Positions 1 through 8,201 of a stretch of 64,000 bases of DNA are shown piece after piece. A program made the translations under genes and the position numbers. This DNA is from a virus: positions 1-64,000 of IMG/VR virus record IMGVR_UViG_3300003937_000092; one strand, 5' to 3'. The first letter of the stretch is position 1; each line of letters opens with the position of its first letter. The notes beneath the pieces were generated by a model, which saw only the letters and a list, made by a program, of their open reading frames with translations, ran no database searches and was not told the DNA's origin.

Positions 1-30
1 AAAACCCTCACATTTGTGGGGGTTTTATTT
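1..30 (+). terminator. Rho-independent terminator
   Basis: AAAACCC at 1-7 pairs with GGGTTTT at 20-26 around an inner CAC/GTG stem, and the T-rich tail gives a plus-strand terminator. The A-run on the other side makes it possibly bidirectional. It probably ends a gene lying outside the window. Confidence 0.7.
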
Positions 31-65
31 ACTTTAGTATATTATACTTAGATATTTGTTATAAT

Positions 66-290
66 ATGGGAAAAACTAAAGTAAATCTTAAAAGACATCT
101 ACTTAAAACTATTACATGGAGAATAATCGGAACAATAGATACCGTTGTTATTGGTTGGGTTGTTTCAGGTGACCCCCTAATTGGTTTAACTATCGGTTCA
201 TTTGAAATAATAACCAAAATGATACTCTATTTTATACATGAACGTGTGTGGTACAAAATTAATTTTGGTACTAAAAGGGTTACCAAATAG
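66..290 (+). CDS. DUF2061 family small membrane protein
   Basis: This 74-aa protein has the DUF2061 layout: a basic N-terminus (KRHLLKTITWRIIGTIDT), one hydrophobic segment, a short SGDPLIGLTIGSFEIITK link and a second segment ending in YFIHERVWYKI. It should sit in the inner membrane with two helices. DUF2061 proteins occur in bacteria and in marine phages; their biochemical role is unknown. It is the first gene after the terminator at 1-30 and starts a run of small plus-strand genes. The family call is by recognition of the ITWR...HERVWY pattern. Confidence 0.8.
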   Translation: MGKTKVNLKRHLLKTITWRIIGTIDTVVIGWVVSGDPLIGLTIGSFEIITKMILYFIHERVWYKINFGTKRVTK

Positions 291-310
291 AAAAAACTCC
301 GTAAACACGG

Positions 311-318
311 ATATTTAT
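311..318 (+). promoter_or_regulatory. ATATTTAT putative phage promoter element
   Basis: ATATTTAT lies 20 bases before the ATG at 339. The same octamer in the sense direction precedes many genes in this window, so I take it as a phage-specific promoter core. Confidence 0.45.
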
Positions 319-338
319 TAGTTATAAAGAAAGATTTA

Positions 339-962
339 ATGGATTGGATAAGAATATTAGAAGTATTAGTTACCTCGGTTAGCTCAATAATTGTAGCTTT
401 AGTAGGTGCTGGTTTCTTTAGACAAATGAGAGACAAACAGGAGAAAAGTAGGTCTAAAGAGAAACTAATGGAACAAATCAAAAAAGACGAGATAGTACAT
501 CTCGCAATAAGAGACGTTAGACGAAGTTATAACGCCGATAGAGTATATATATGGCAATTTCATAATGGGGGTAGTTTTTATACGACCTCACCGATGCAAA
601 AATTATCAATTACTTATGAAAGATGTTCCGATGGATTAGAACGAAAAGCCGAAAAAAATCAAAATCATTTAATAACTAGTTTTACAAGTTACATCAAAGA
701 CACTATGGATGGTAAAATGTACTTCCCTAATGTCGAGGATATGAATGATATAGGTTTAAGGTCATTAGCTTATTCAAGTGGAACAAGAGGTCACTGTGCC
801 GTACCTATATATGATAAAGACAAGCATTTAGTCGCTATACTTTGTTTAGATTGGGTTTTTAGTGAAATACCTAAACAATATTTAAAGAAGGATGGTCAAT
901 TTACCCAAGATTTTATAGACGAATTTAGTACTGATGCTGACACATTAGACCCATACTTATAA
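339..962 (+). CDS. Membrane-anchored GAF-like domain protein
   Basis: The 207-aa product begins with a hydrophobic helix (about residues 5-26). A charged Lys/Glu-rich coiled linker (about 30-55) follows, then a globular domain with IRDVRRSYNADRVYIWQFHN and, later, SSGTRGHCAVPIYDKDKHLVAILCLDW. The last stretch, a small-molecule-binding-like strand pattern ending in 'ailcldw', resembles GAF domains. I infer a membrane-tethered sensor or regulatory protein; ligand and partner are unknown. The next gene follows one base after the stop, so the two are probably co-transcribed. An alternative is a phage membrane protein merely sharing the fold. Confidence 0.5.
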   Translation: MDWIRILEVLVTSVSSIIVALVGAGFFRQMRDKQEKSRSKEKLMEQIKKDEIVHLAIRDVRRSYNADRVYIWQFHNGGSFYTTSPMQKLSITYERCSDGLERKAEKNQNHLITSFTSYIKDTMDGKMYFPNVEDMNDIGLRSLAYSSGTRGHCAVPIYDKDKHLVAILCLDWVFSEIPKQYLKKDGQFTQDFIDEFSTDADTLDPYL

Positions 963-963
963 T

Positions 964-1215
964 ATGTTTAATAAACATTTAAAACATTGTCTAAAATATC
1001 AAAAAGTTATATTAATCTTTTTGAGTTTATCATTATTATCTGTGGTAGACACTATAAAAGGTTATATAATAAGTGAATGTGGATACACAAAAGAATTCTG
1101 GATGGTAGAGTCAATTTCTTTACTATTATCTGTATTTTTACTATACTACTTATGGAACAATATCAATGATGGTTATTGTTACACTAAGAAAAAAGAAAGT
1201 AAAAATATAGATTAA
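964..1215 (+). CDS. Small two-helix membrane protein
   Basis: This 83-aa protein has two predicted membrane helices (about residues 14-36 and 48-66) and a Lys-rich C-terminal tail. It directly follows the GAF-like gene and precedes another small gene by two bases, so it probably belongs to one operon. I do not recognise a family. A holin-like role is possible from size and topology but nothing specific supports it. Confidence 0.55.
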   Translation: MFNKHLKHCLKYQKVILIFLSLSLLSVVDTIKGYIISECGYTKEFWMVESISLLLSVFLLYYLWNNINDGYCYTKKKESKNID

Positions 1216-1217
1216 AC

Positions 1218-1466
1218 ATGAAATTCACTTTAGACACTACAGAAAAAACAATTACAATAGAGGGTAATTTTACAAAAGTAGAGATGACCCAACTATTCGA
1301 TATACTAGATATCGAAAATATAGAGGAGTATACAATTCAAACAAAATCTCCTGATTTTTGGTATCAAACCAACACGTATAATCCTGATATACAACTATAC
1401 TCAACAAATAACACATTCGATAATAACTTAAAAGTCGTATATAAAAATATAGTAGACTCAATATAG
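1218..1466 (+). CDS. Hypothetical protein, 82 aa
   Basis: A small acidic protein starting MKFTLDTTEKTITIEG, with alternating hydrophobic residues suggesting a beta-rich fold. It starts two bases after the preceding stop, which supports translation as part of the same transcript. No family is recognised. Confidence 0.55.
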   Translation: MKFTLDTTEKTITIEGNFTKVEMTQLFDILDIENIEEYTIQTKSPDFWYQTNTYNPDIQLYSTNNTFDNNLKVVYKNIVDSI

Positions 1467-1485
1467 TATAATTATATTTTAGTTT

Positions 1486-1493
1486 ATATTTAT
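1486..1493 (+). promoter_or_regulatory. ATATTTAT putative phage promoter element
   Basis: ATATTTAT ends four bases before the ATG at 1498 in the sense direction. If it is a promoter core, the transcript would be nearly leaderless or the true start lies further in (ATG at 1510). Confidence 0.35.
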
Positions 1494-1497
1494 TGTT

Positions 1498-1806
1498 ATG
1501 GGTACTTCAATGGAAAAATTCTTAGATAAAACTAAATCAGACAATAAAATTGTAGATATGTATACTGACGTAAGAAAATGGTTACAGTCAGAAGGTCATA
1601 CCACAATAACATCACAATCTATAAGTAAAGCTCCACACGATATATGGAGATTAATGGAAAATCTTAGAGGTGAAGTTTCAGTCTTAAGAGACACATTAAG
1701 AAGATACGGTATTTTAGAGTCTGACGATGTCTATGAGGAATGGTTGAAAAGTAGACTAAGTAAAATAGATAAACAGTACCCACTAATAGACGAAAGAAAT
1801 GATTAA
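1498..1806 (+). CDS. Hypothetical helical protein, 102 aa
   Basis: A 102-aa charged, helix-rich protein. MGTSMEKFL offers two in-frame ATGs; the second (1510) sits further from the ATATTTAT element and may be the true start. The middle (ENLRGEVSVLRDTLRRYGI) looks like an amphipathic helix or short coiled coil. The gene overlaps the next by 8 bases. Function unknown. Confidence 0.55.
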   Translation: MGTSMEKFLDKTKSDNKIVDMYTDVRKWLQSEGHTTITSQSISKAPHDIWRLMENLRGEVSVLRDTLRRYGILESDDVYEEWLKSRLSKIDKQYPLIDERND

Positions 1807-2056
1807 TTTTATAAAAAACTTATTTAAACCTAAATTTGTCCCTCAGGATGAAATACAAGAGTTTCTTGTGAGTATTAATTTTAAACAATGTTCAGTAAAT
1901 AAGAATGAATTAATAAAAGATAATAGTAACCATAAAATTATTTATAATATGGATAAGTTATCTGTTAGTATAACTAAAGATGGTGGTACTATTGTTTTAA
2001 AATCTTTCGGTAACATTACTAAAATTAAGAGATTTATATCTAAATACTCTATTTAA
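1799..2056 (+). CDS. Hypothetical protein, 85 aa
   Basis: Small basic protein of 85 aa starting INFIKNLFKPKFVPQDE. It overlaps the preceding gene by 8 bases and ends 4 bases into the convergent minus-strand gene, so the two 3' ends meet. No family recognised. Confidence 0.5.
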   Translation: MINFIKNLFKPKFVPQDEIQEFLVSINFKQCSVNKNELIKDNSNHKIIYNMDKLSVSITKDGGTIVLKSFGNITKIKRFISKYSI

Positions 2057-2895
2057 ACACCAGTAAATTTTATTTTATTAACATCGTCTTTAAAGTAAAG
2101 TGGACTAATCTCACTAAAACTTTTAAGATATTCTATTCTAGACGAATCTTTTAAGTCCCAGTAAGGTCCGTGCTCATCTTCAAAGTCACCTATTAATTCA
2201 TGGTCCACTTCAGAATCACTCTTAAGTAATATTACAGCCCCTTTATTTGAATCTAAGACCTCCGTTATTTTATGAGTATAATCCTGATGATTTAATTCGT
2301 TAAGTTTTTCTACCATATTAACGTCCCCAATAACCCATGTAGAACTACCGAAGTGAACTGATTCTTCATCTTCCTCAACCTCACCATCACTACAATCTGG
2401 ACAACTATATGTCCCCATACCGTCACACTGAGTACACTCTATTTCACCTGACCCATTACACATACCACATTCATCATCTTCATCACTATCCCCATAAGGT
2501 TCACCCTCACCTGTACCTTCACATTCATGACACGTTTCTGAACCTGTATTTAAACACTCACGACAGTCTGCATCTCCAAGACCTGCACAATTTTCACATG
2601 AGATATCTCTAGCAAATAATTCATCCACATCACTCAGAGATAACATATATACTTCGTTCTCACTTCTCCATATTGCCGTTTCAATATCGTCACCCTTAAA
2701 CATAAAGAATATGATAAAAGATAATTTTACGATTTCTTTATTTGATAATGTAGTTTTTACTAATCTTTTTGTTGGCGGTAAGGACATGATTTGTCTTAAT
2801 ATATAACTCGCTCCAGGTGTTTCCTTAAATTTATTATTTGAAACTACCTTCTCGATATAAGTTTTAATTATTTTTGCTAGTTGAGCTAAATCCAT
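2053..2895 (-). CDS. DnaJ-type Cys-rich zinc-binding protein
   Basis: The 280-aa protein carries a central block (about residues 98-170) with six CxxC motifs (CENC, CREC, CHEC, CGMC, CTQC, CPDC), several followed by G-x-G. This is the pattern of the DnaJ/Hsp40 zinc-binding domain. No J-domain (HPD) is present, so it is not a full DnaJ. The N-terminal ~95 residues are helical and the C-terminal ~100 acidic and unrecognised. I infer a zinc-stabilised binding protein, perhaps an assembly chaperone. It has its own ATATTTAT element (2912-2919, minus sense) and is divergent from the gene at 2947. Confidence 0.65.
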   Translation of the reverse strand: MDLAQLAKIIKTYIEKVVSNNKFKETPGASYILRQIMSLPPTKRLVKTTLSNKEIVKLSFIIFFMFKGDDIETAIWRSENEVYMLSLSDVDELFARDISCENCAGLGDADCRECLNTGSETCHECEGTGEGEPYGDSDEDDECGMCNGSGEIECTQCDGMGTYSCPDCSDGEVEEDEESVHFGSSTWVIGDVNMVEKLNELNHQDYTHKITEVLDSNKGAVILLKSDSEVDHELIGDFEDEHGPYWDLKDSSRIEYLKSFSEISPLYFKDDVNKIKFTGV

Positions 2896-2911
2896 TGTAT
2901 TACGTTTTAAT

Positions 2912-2931
2912 ATAAATATTCAGATATTTAT
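2912..2931. promoter_or_regulatory. Back-to-back phage promoter elements of a divergent pair
   Basis: Within a 51-base divergent intergenic region, ATAAATAT at 2912-2919 is ATATTTAT in minus sense for the gene starting at 2895. ATATTTAT at 2924-2931 serves the plus gene at 2947. Each gene has a copy pointing its own way. Confidence 0.55.
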
Positions 2932-2946
2932 TTAAAAATACAAGAT

Positions 2947-3717
2947 ATGTCAAGCGTTTCAAGAATTAAGAACCTTATGAGAATAACAGAGCAACAAAAA
3001 ATTGTGGCACCTTCGGTTAACATAGATGCGTTAATTACTATGTTATTATTTATAAAGGATAAAAATCCTGAAGTAATTGAGGATATAGAAGACTTTGAGG
3101 ATGTTGATTTTTCTGAATTTACTGGAGTAAGTCTAAGTAATTACATTAGTAAAAATTTACCTTTATTTGGTTTACCTAAATTTGATGGAGCAATTGAAGA
3201 TTTTTATGGGAATTTTATATTAAATAATATTACGTTAATTCGTAATGGTGAAACTGACAAAACTAAGTATACCATACCAACTCTTAAAAAATTTGAAGTA
3301 TTAGGTGAAGAAAGGTATAGTGGTAGAAAAGGTGATTATTATAAATTATTCCTTGAAGGTTACTCAGAAGAGTTTATCACTAGACAAATTGAAACAGGAG
3401 AAATTGATGTATCAATGGGGGAATTCATTGAAGAAGAATGGGGTGATACATGGGATACTGAAAGGTTTGTAGATGATATTAAAGAAGTACCTATGAATAC
3501 CGACACCTCATATAAGACTCCGTCAAATAATTCATTAAAAGAAGATGTAGAGATTCAACCTGAAATTAAATCGGAAGACTTCATGGATTTCGTTAACGGT
3601 GAATACGATATTGAAACATTAGAATTAATGCAGTCAGTAATATCGGGTAGAGTTCGTAAACTAAAAAGTTTAATCGATATCGCCAATCGAAAAGAAATCA
3701 AAGGTTATAGAAAATAA
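2947..3717 (+). CDS. Hypothetical protein with capsid-targeting-like leader
   Basis: A 256-aa protein starting SSVSRIKNLMRITEQQK. The ITE|Q in the first 15 residues fits the [I/L]-x-E leader shared by many proteins here and resembling the T4 gp21 cleavage site. The body is acidic (a DIEDFEDVDFSEFTG-like stretch) and ends in a helical basic tail. No enzyme motif was seen. It is divergent from the zinc-binding gene. I infer a possible head-packaged protein; function unknown. Confidence 0.55.
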   Translation: MSSVSRIKNLMRITEQQKIVAPSVNIDALITMLLFIKDKNPEVIEDIEDFEDVDFSEFTGVSLSNYISKNLPLFGLPKFDGAIEDFYGNFILNNITLIRNGETDKTKYTIPTLKKFEVLGEERYSGRKGDYYKLFLEGYSEEFITRQIETGEIDVSMGEFIEEEWGDTWDTERFVDDIKEVPMNTDTSYKTPSNNSLKEDVEIQPEIKSEDFMDFVNGEYDIETLELMQSVISGRVRKLKSLIDIANRKEIKGYRK

Positions 3718-3720
3718 AAA

Positions 3721-3745
3721 GGGAGATGGTAGCGAAACCTCTCCC
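3721..3745 (-). terminator. Minus-strand terminator of the Cys-rich peptide gene
   Basis: GGGAGA (3721-3726) pairs with TCTCCC (3740-3745), extended by GGT/ACC inside. In minus sense the stem is followed by TTTTT. It lies 49 bases downstream of the stop of the 43-aa Cys-rich gene. Confidence 0.65.
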
Positions 3746-3793
3746 CTTAATCGCTCATAACTATAAGCGGTCCTAAACTCCTACAACAACAGA

Positions 3794-3925
3794 TTACCTG
3801 TCATACGGAGCCATATGTTTACTCTCTTCAGAGTCATTACCTTTAAACTTACATGTACAGTTTTCACACGTACATCCTTCATTTAGACATTTTTCTTTTT
3901 TACAAGTACAATTTTCACAAGCCAT
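3794..3925 (-). CDS. Metallothionein-like Cys-rich peptide, 43 aa
   Basis: Translation of 3925 down to the TAA at 3794-3796 gives a 43-aa peptide with eight Cys. CENCTC occurs twice (residues 3-8 and 20-25), with a further Cys at 13 and 18. Two C-x-x-C-x-C clusters in 23 residues are typical of small metal-binding (Zn/Cu, metallothionein-like) peptides. The tail is acidic and lacks Cys. It lies just downstream of a second small Cys-containing gene and has its own terminator, both supporting a real gene. Metal specificity and role are not deducible; it could also be a zinc-ribbon fragment. Confidence 0.6.
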   Translation of the reverse strand: MACENCTCKKEKCLNEGCTCENCTCKFKGNDSEESKHMAPYDR

Positions 3926-3929
3926 AATT

Positions 3930-4145
3930 TTATTTTTTTACGTTTAGAAATTTTTCAACTTCTTTATTATTAGGGATACCCATTTCACGATTACATTCAC
4001 AACAATACACTCTCATGTTGTTGGTCCCATCTTTAAATTTAACACGAGTCTCTTTATGAGTACACTTTTCTTGTATACTCGTCATTTCAGTCTCTAAATG
4101 TTTAATTTGTTTTTCAATGTTATTAATTTTTTCTGCATTTCCCAT
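3930..4145 (-). CDS. Small coiled-coil and zinc-finger-like protein
   Basis: A 71-aa protein: an N-terminal coiled coil (about residues 3-27, heptad-like INNIEKQIKHLETEMTSIQ), then C-x-H (KCTH) and, about 20 residues later, CCEC. Together these could bind one zinc. It lies four bases upstream of the 43-aa Cys-rich gene on the same strand, so the two may form a metal-binding pair. Function unknown. Confidence 0.55.
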   Translation of the reverse strand: MGNAEKINNIEKQIKHLETEMTSIQEKCTHKETRVKFKDGTNNMRVYCCECNREMGIPNNKEVEKFLNVKK

Positions 4146-4173
4146 TCTTCCTATTTAAATTATTTATGGAATA

Positions 4174-4536
4174 CTATTTAAAATCAAATATAATACTTAT
4201 ATTTTGTTTTTCAAAATAGTTGTCAATCTTTTTTTTAAAATCAGGTAAAGCTCTTAAAAACTCTATCAGATTCATAAACTTTTGATTAACCTCCCCCTCA
4301 CTACTCATGTGAGATAATATCAAATTCTCTAAAGAACTGGCTTTTAATGGTAACATATTTTCTTTAATATTCAACTGTTCTTTCAATTCATCAGGTAACT
4401 CAAATGAAAGGGTATGTGAATGGTCACTTGAATCACTTAGAGGTATCACCTCGAAGTCAAAAAGACCACTTGGTCTCTTAGGTCCAAGCATAACGAAAAA
4501 GTCTCTCAATAGTTCTAATGCAACTTTGTTACTCAT
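4174..4536 (-). CDS. Hypothetical protein, 120 aa
   Basis: A 120-aa soluble protein starting SNKVALELLRDFFVML with no recognised motif. In minus sense an ATATTTAT copy (4541-4548) lies five bases before the start, and the plus gene at 4585 diverges from it. Probably the first gene of the run 4536-3794. Confidence 0.5.
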   Translation of the reverse strand: MSNKVALELLRDFFVMLGPKRPSGLFDFEVIPLSDSSDHSHTLSFELPDELKEQLNIKENMLPLKASSLENLILSHMSSEGEVNQKFMNLIEFLRALPDFKKKIDNYFEKQNISIIFDFK

Positions 4537-4584
4537 GTTAATAAATATTAGTACTTTGGTTAAATATAGTTTTTATAACTATTT

Positions 4585-5448
4585 ATGAATATGAGTATCG
4601 ACACACAATATGGAATGTTATTTAAGTTTATGAACCAATCTAGGTCTAAATATATGGGATTAGATTTAACTTATGACTTCGAACTTTTACCTGAAAATAG
4701 AATTTCTGTAGATATCTTCGCTGAAGGTAATTTTGATTTACCCATTAGAACTAAACAAATGTTTCGTAATATGTTTATGGAATTCTTTTTAAAAGATTCC
4801 AAATATTTTAACATACCGAGAAGTACTGTTGGGTTACTTGATTTCAATAATATATTATTAAACGGTGAGAGACTTGGAGATAGAATAACAATGGATGATA
4901 ACTTTAAAAAAGACTTAGTCAATGTTGAATCTAAATTAAAAAAATACTACTCAATTGATATTGCCGATTATCCACAGGGGTCATTTAGATTAGAGTCCTT
5001 CGATAATGATTTAAAAACCTATATTGAAATATTGGATGAAGATTCATTAATGTATACTGTTGATATTAAAGACTCTCAAAAAATAACACTAAATGGTAAT
5101 GAGTTTAATCGAAATACTATAGTGGACTTTTTAGACTCAGTAGATATAGGTTCACCAGATACTGACCCCGATTCAATATTTGAATCTATTTCAAATGCAG
5201 TTTGGGAAAACTCTGTTGAAGGGGATGGTACTTCTTTGGAATTATTTTGGGATAAATTAATGTCAAATGGTATGAACTACCAAAATTACTTTATGGAAAA
5301 TGTGGGGATGTTGTCTGTTGTTAATTTAAATAGTTATGATGGTATGTTTAACGATAATATACATAACTATAATACTGAATCACAATCAGAGGTTCTATCA
5401 ATATTTGTTGGTTGGTTAGAAACTAATAAGGGTAAGTATAAACTTTAA
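4585..5448 (+). CDS. Hypothetical protein, 287 aa
   Basis: A 287-aa acidic protein. The first ATG overlaps a TATTTAT element, so the ATG at 4591 (MSIDTQYGML) may be the real start. No catalytic motif is seen; repeated DLTYDFELLP/ADYPQGSF-like segments suggest a mixed alpha/beta fold. Its 3' end meets the convergent gene at 5445 with four bases of overlap. The protein at 5445-5960 has a similar style (KSYDDI, FMNYPYV) and the two could be related, but I cannot show it. Confidence 0.5.
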   Translation: MNMSIDTQYGMLFKFMNQSRSKYMGLDLTYDFELLPENRISVDIFAEGNFDLPIRTKQMFRNMFMEFFLKDSKYFNIPRSTVGLLDFNNILLNGERLGDRITMDDNFKKDLVNVESKLKKYYSIDIADYPQGSFRLESFDNDLKTYIEILDEDSLMYTVDIKDSQKITLNGNEFNRNTIVDFLDSVDIGSPDTDPDSIFESISNAVWENSVEGDGTSLELFWDKLMSNGMNYQNYFMENVGMLSVVNLNSYDGMFNDNIHNYNTESQSEVLSIFVGWLETNKGKYKL

Positions 5449-5960
5449 GAAATCTTTTTCCAAACACTACTATTCTCTGAACCAATGAAAGTATCTAAAT
5501 CTTCATCGTAATTTAGTATTGTCTCACCTCTATGATTAATGAGATTAAAATCAACATAAGGTACGTCCCCTAATGACAAACCCATTAACCTAAGGAATTT
5601 TTGTGAAATATATGGAAATATAACATTTTTAATAAATTCATACCCATTAAATTCTAAGAAACTATCGGCCTCAAGTTCAGGACGTAATTTATATACCTTT
5701 TTTAATTCTGGCATACTATCAGATATTTCATAAAAACCTTCTGTATTTAAAATCACATTAATAACTAGAGTACCCGGTTGTATCATTTCATAACCACCGT
5801 ATTTAATTGGCTCTTTAGAAGGTACAAAGTCTAACTCGATATCCTTTATTTTACCATCTAATACCTCATGGTCCATAACCATATTAGAATATTTAGCAAT
5901 ATCATCATACGACTTAGGCATTATCTTATTAAACATGTTATTCATTAAATTAAAATCCAT
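5445..5960 (-). CDS. Hypothetical protein, 171 aa
   Basis: A 171-aa soluble protein starting MDFNLMNNMFNKIMPKSYDD. In minus sense an ATATTTAT element precedes the start. It contains YGGYEMIQPGTLVINVILNT and a C-terminal acidic segment. No family recognised. Confidence 0.5.
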   Translation of the reverse strand: MDFNLMNNMFNKIMPKSYDDIAKYSNMVMDHEVLDGKIKDIELDFVPSKEPIKYGGYEMIQPGTLVINVILNTEGFYEISDSMPELKKVYKLRPELEADSFLEFNGYEFIKNVIFPYISQKFLRLMGLSLGDVPYVDFNLINHRGETILNYDEDLDTFIGSENSSVWKKIS

Positions 5961-6634
5961 ACATATAAATATATGTGACCACCTTATGTTTCAAGACTTT
6001 CTTAAAATAGTGTTATTAATACGGGACGAAGGACCCGTTAAAAAAAATTTTTTAGAACAAAAGGACCGACCGAAGGTCGAGAAAAACGGTCCGAAATATC
6101 CGATACCGGCATATGAATGATTAATTAAGTATATTAAATCATTATATTCACACCATCTAAAGGTATTTCCAAAGAGTTTATTCCGACAGATACCTAAAAA
6201 AAACCCTCTTTTCATCGGTGAAATCCCCATTTAGTTATACTTTTAGGTGATTTTATTCACTAATGGTCATAACCCCCTCCCTTACTGTCGGAATCCCCCA
6301 TTTAGAAATAGTTATAAGGCACCATCCCTATATTACTGTTAATGGTGTTCTAAGTGGTGTTTTGTAGGACGTTTCGTAGATGAAACCGTGTTTTTAGGTG
6401 ATTTGGTTATAAGAGGGTGGGTTTATATGAGTCTTTAACCACACTACACTTTGGTTTTCTTCTCCTTACGGAGAATTATAGGTAGTGTATTTTATAATAG
6501 ACTGTTTCTCCACCCTGTTCTATAGGGATTATATGTTTACCCATATAGATACCCCCCTTTCTTATCCTTTATATGTATATCCGTATAATACCCCTTTCTT
6601 TTACTGTGTGTATATAAAGGGTGGGTATTATCTT
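5961..6634. other. Gene-poor stretch with short degenerate repeats
   Basis: I see no convincing gene in these ~670 bases. There are short direct repeats: TTTTAGGTGATTT at 6241-6253 and 6392-6404, and a TCGG..AATCCCC..ATTTAG unit at 6216-6234 and 6288-6305. A small palindrome, TTTCATCGGTGAAA, lies at 6210-6223, and its reverse complement recurs at 22850-22863. Two ORFs of 61 and 79 aa here look like chance reading frames. Confidence 0.5.
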
Positions 6635-6784
6635 ATGGACTCTATAAAGGAGAATGTCTTATATAATACGTTGAGGAAACTTTGGAGTTATAACCTTGAG
6701 GTTTATAATAGAAAGTTTTATAGAGACCCGCCGCCTGAGAAATGTAGAGACAAAAAAATTATAGTTTTATTTCCTCCCCGTTAG
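6635..6784 (+). CDS. Small basic protein, 49 aa (tentative)
   Basis: ATG at 6635 opens a 49-aa frame, MDSIKENVLYNTLRKLWSYN..., ending VLFPPR. The longer frame from 6485 is unlikely because its extension looks like noncoding sequence. The 3' end overlaps the convergent gene by 26 bases, an argument against both being fully correct. Kept as tentative. Confidence 0.35.
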   Translation: MDSIKENVLYNTLRKLWSYNLEVYNRKFYRDPPPEKCRDKKIIVLFPPR

Positions 6785-7055
6785 AATCATACTCCCTTAA
6801 TACGGTTTTATAGTTCCCTTTAAACTTATTACCTTTAATTAGAACTTCTTTAATGAAGTCTTCGGCTTCAAGTACACCACCTTTAAAGTGTAGGGGGAAT
6901 TTCTTTAGATTCTTAATACCTATGGAATCGTGTGTGACATATGTCCACCATTTAAAGAATAGAAATGATTTTTGTTGTTGTACAAAGAAACATACATCGA
7001 AGGATATCCCCTTACCGTTATAGAACTCTTCTCGAATTACTCTGTACTTACTCAT
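6759..7055 (-). CDS. Hypothetical protein, 98 aa
   Basis: A 98-aa protein, MSKYRVIREEFYNGKGISFD..., with an alternating hydrophobic pattern and WW at the centre. This resembles small single-domain proteins of beta-alpha type. It reads in-strand with the nuclease gene that lies upstream of it. No family recognised. Confidence 0.55.
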   Translation of the reverse strand: MSKYRVIREEFYNGKGISFDVCFFVQQQKSFLFFKWWTYVTHDSIGIKNLKKFPLHFKGGVLEAEDFIKEVLIKGNKFKGNYKTVLREYDSNGEEIKL

Positions 7056-7100
7056 ATAGTTATCTTTAAGTGTTCGACAAATATAGGATATAAAATTTAC

Positions 7101-8177
7101 TTATACAAATGAATTCTTAACCATGTTCTCATAATGTGTTACGGTTTTACCGTCATTAGATACTTTATAGTTTTTGTTTGGGAATACTGCGATGTTTTTA
7201 CCGTTAGAATATAATATGTAATCTATCTCTTTTTTTCTTTGGTACCAGTCTCTCATACCATATGTTTGAACTCTTACTCCTCCGTTCTTTAACCTCTCCA
7301 TCTTGGACGCTGGTTTGGTTTGATACCCTTTACCATTAACTTTAAAGTCTACACCACTCACACGGTCCTCTATGGACCCTAAACAGTATTGTGATATATC
7401 TTCATCAGTTAGTGTTGGGTTCTCTCTCTTAACGATGTCTATGACCTCGGCCTCTGTCTTCCATCCTCTTTCGAATGACTGTAGGTTTCTTTTTACTAAC
7501 GATTGTAGTATTGGGCTATCTTTTCCGAATATCTCTTCTTTGTTTTCTTTTAGATAATCTTTAAACCCTTCTAAAGTTACCTCATCGTTTTCATCTTGGT
7601 ATTTCTCTACTAATATTCTTATCACACCTGGATTGGTATCGAAGAAGTTTAGTATTGACCATCTCTCACCTTCCATCGCTGGAAAGATATCTATTACACC
7701 TTCTAAGGTTTGACAATCAGGTTCAGAAATTTTTCCCCAATTATTTGGGTACACGTCTTTTAATATATCTAATATTAGTTGAGGTATTCCTGAGGCCTTT
7801 GTTTTCAGTGTATTAACTGATAAGTTTTCTGACTTTCTTTTATCAGACTTAACTAATAACGTTTCTAAAAATTTTGGATATAATTGTCTAAGGTCATTAA
7901 CACTAACCCACATTTTATCACCTTTAACTCTAATGTCTTCGGAATCGAAACTTAAATCTTCACCCGTTTTTTTATTGGTAAGTATAACATTAGTGGAATT
8001 GGCTATTTCAGAAGGACTTTTACTTAAGTCGTTAAAATAAACATTAATTGGTTTATCATATTTAGACCATACATTTGCCCTGCCGAATTCTATTTTTGCG
8101 ATATCGGAAGAAACGTCTTGTGAATACATTTCCACAACATTTTCTTTTAATAAATTAACAAGTTTAATATCTTTCAT
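7101..8177 (-). CDS. Predicted PD-(D/E)XK nuclease with capsid-targeting-like leader
   Basis: A 358-aa protein. The N-terminus MKDIKLVNLLKENV carries LKE|N, matching the leader shared by other candidate head-packaged proteins. Near the C-terminus, EDRVSGVDF...GYQTKPASK gives the D...Q-x-K signature of PD-(D/E)XK nucleases, and a Glu in the helix before it may complete the site. The ~250 residues between are unrecognised. I infer a DNA nuclease acting on host DNA, possibly injected with the genome. A minus-sense ATATTTAT (8183-8190) precedes the start. An alternative is a catalytically inactive fold relative. Confidence 0.5.
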   Translation of the reverse strand: MKDIKLVNLLKENVVEMYSQDVSSDIAKIEFGRANVWSKYDKPINVYFNDLSKSPSEIANSTNVILTNKKTGEDLSFDSEDIRVKGDKMWVSVNDLRQLYPKFLETLLVKSDKRKSENLSVNTLKTKASGIPQLILDILKDVYPNNWGKISEPDCQTLEGVIDIFPAMEGERWSILNFFDTNPGVIRILVEKYQDENDEVTLEGFKDYLKENKEEIFGKDSPILQSLVKRNLQSFERGWKTEAEVIDIVKRENPTLTDEDISQYCLGSIEDRVSGVDFKVNGKGYQTKPASKMERLKNGGVRVQTYGMRDWYQRKKEIDYILYSNGKNIAVFPNKNYKVSNDGKTVTHYENMVKNSFV

Positions 8178-8182
8178 ATTAT

Positions 8183-8190
8183 ATAAATAT
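8183..8190 (-). promoter_or_regulatory. ATATTTAT putative phage promoter element
   Basis: In minus sense ATATTTAT ends five bases before the start of the nuclease gene at 8177. Confidence 0.45.
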
Positions 8191-8201
8191 CTACGGTATT
8201 C

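Noticed and set aside
5963-5972. TATAAATA on the plus strand as a T4-type late promoter
   Set aside because: Across the window the element faces the genes as ATATTTAT, i.e. the reverse of T4; the plus-strand reading here would drive transcription into a gene-free stretch.
6485-6634. N-terminal extension of the 49-aa ORF at 6635
   Set aside because: The extra residues are Tyr/Phe/Pro-rich noise from AT-rich noncoding sequence; the internal ATG is preferred.
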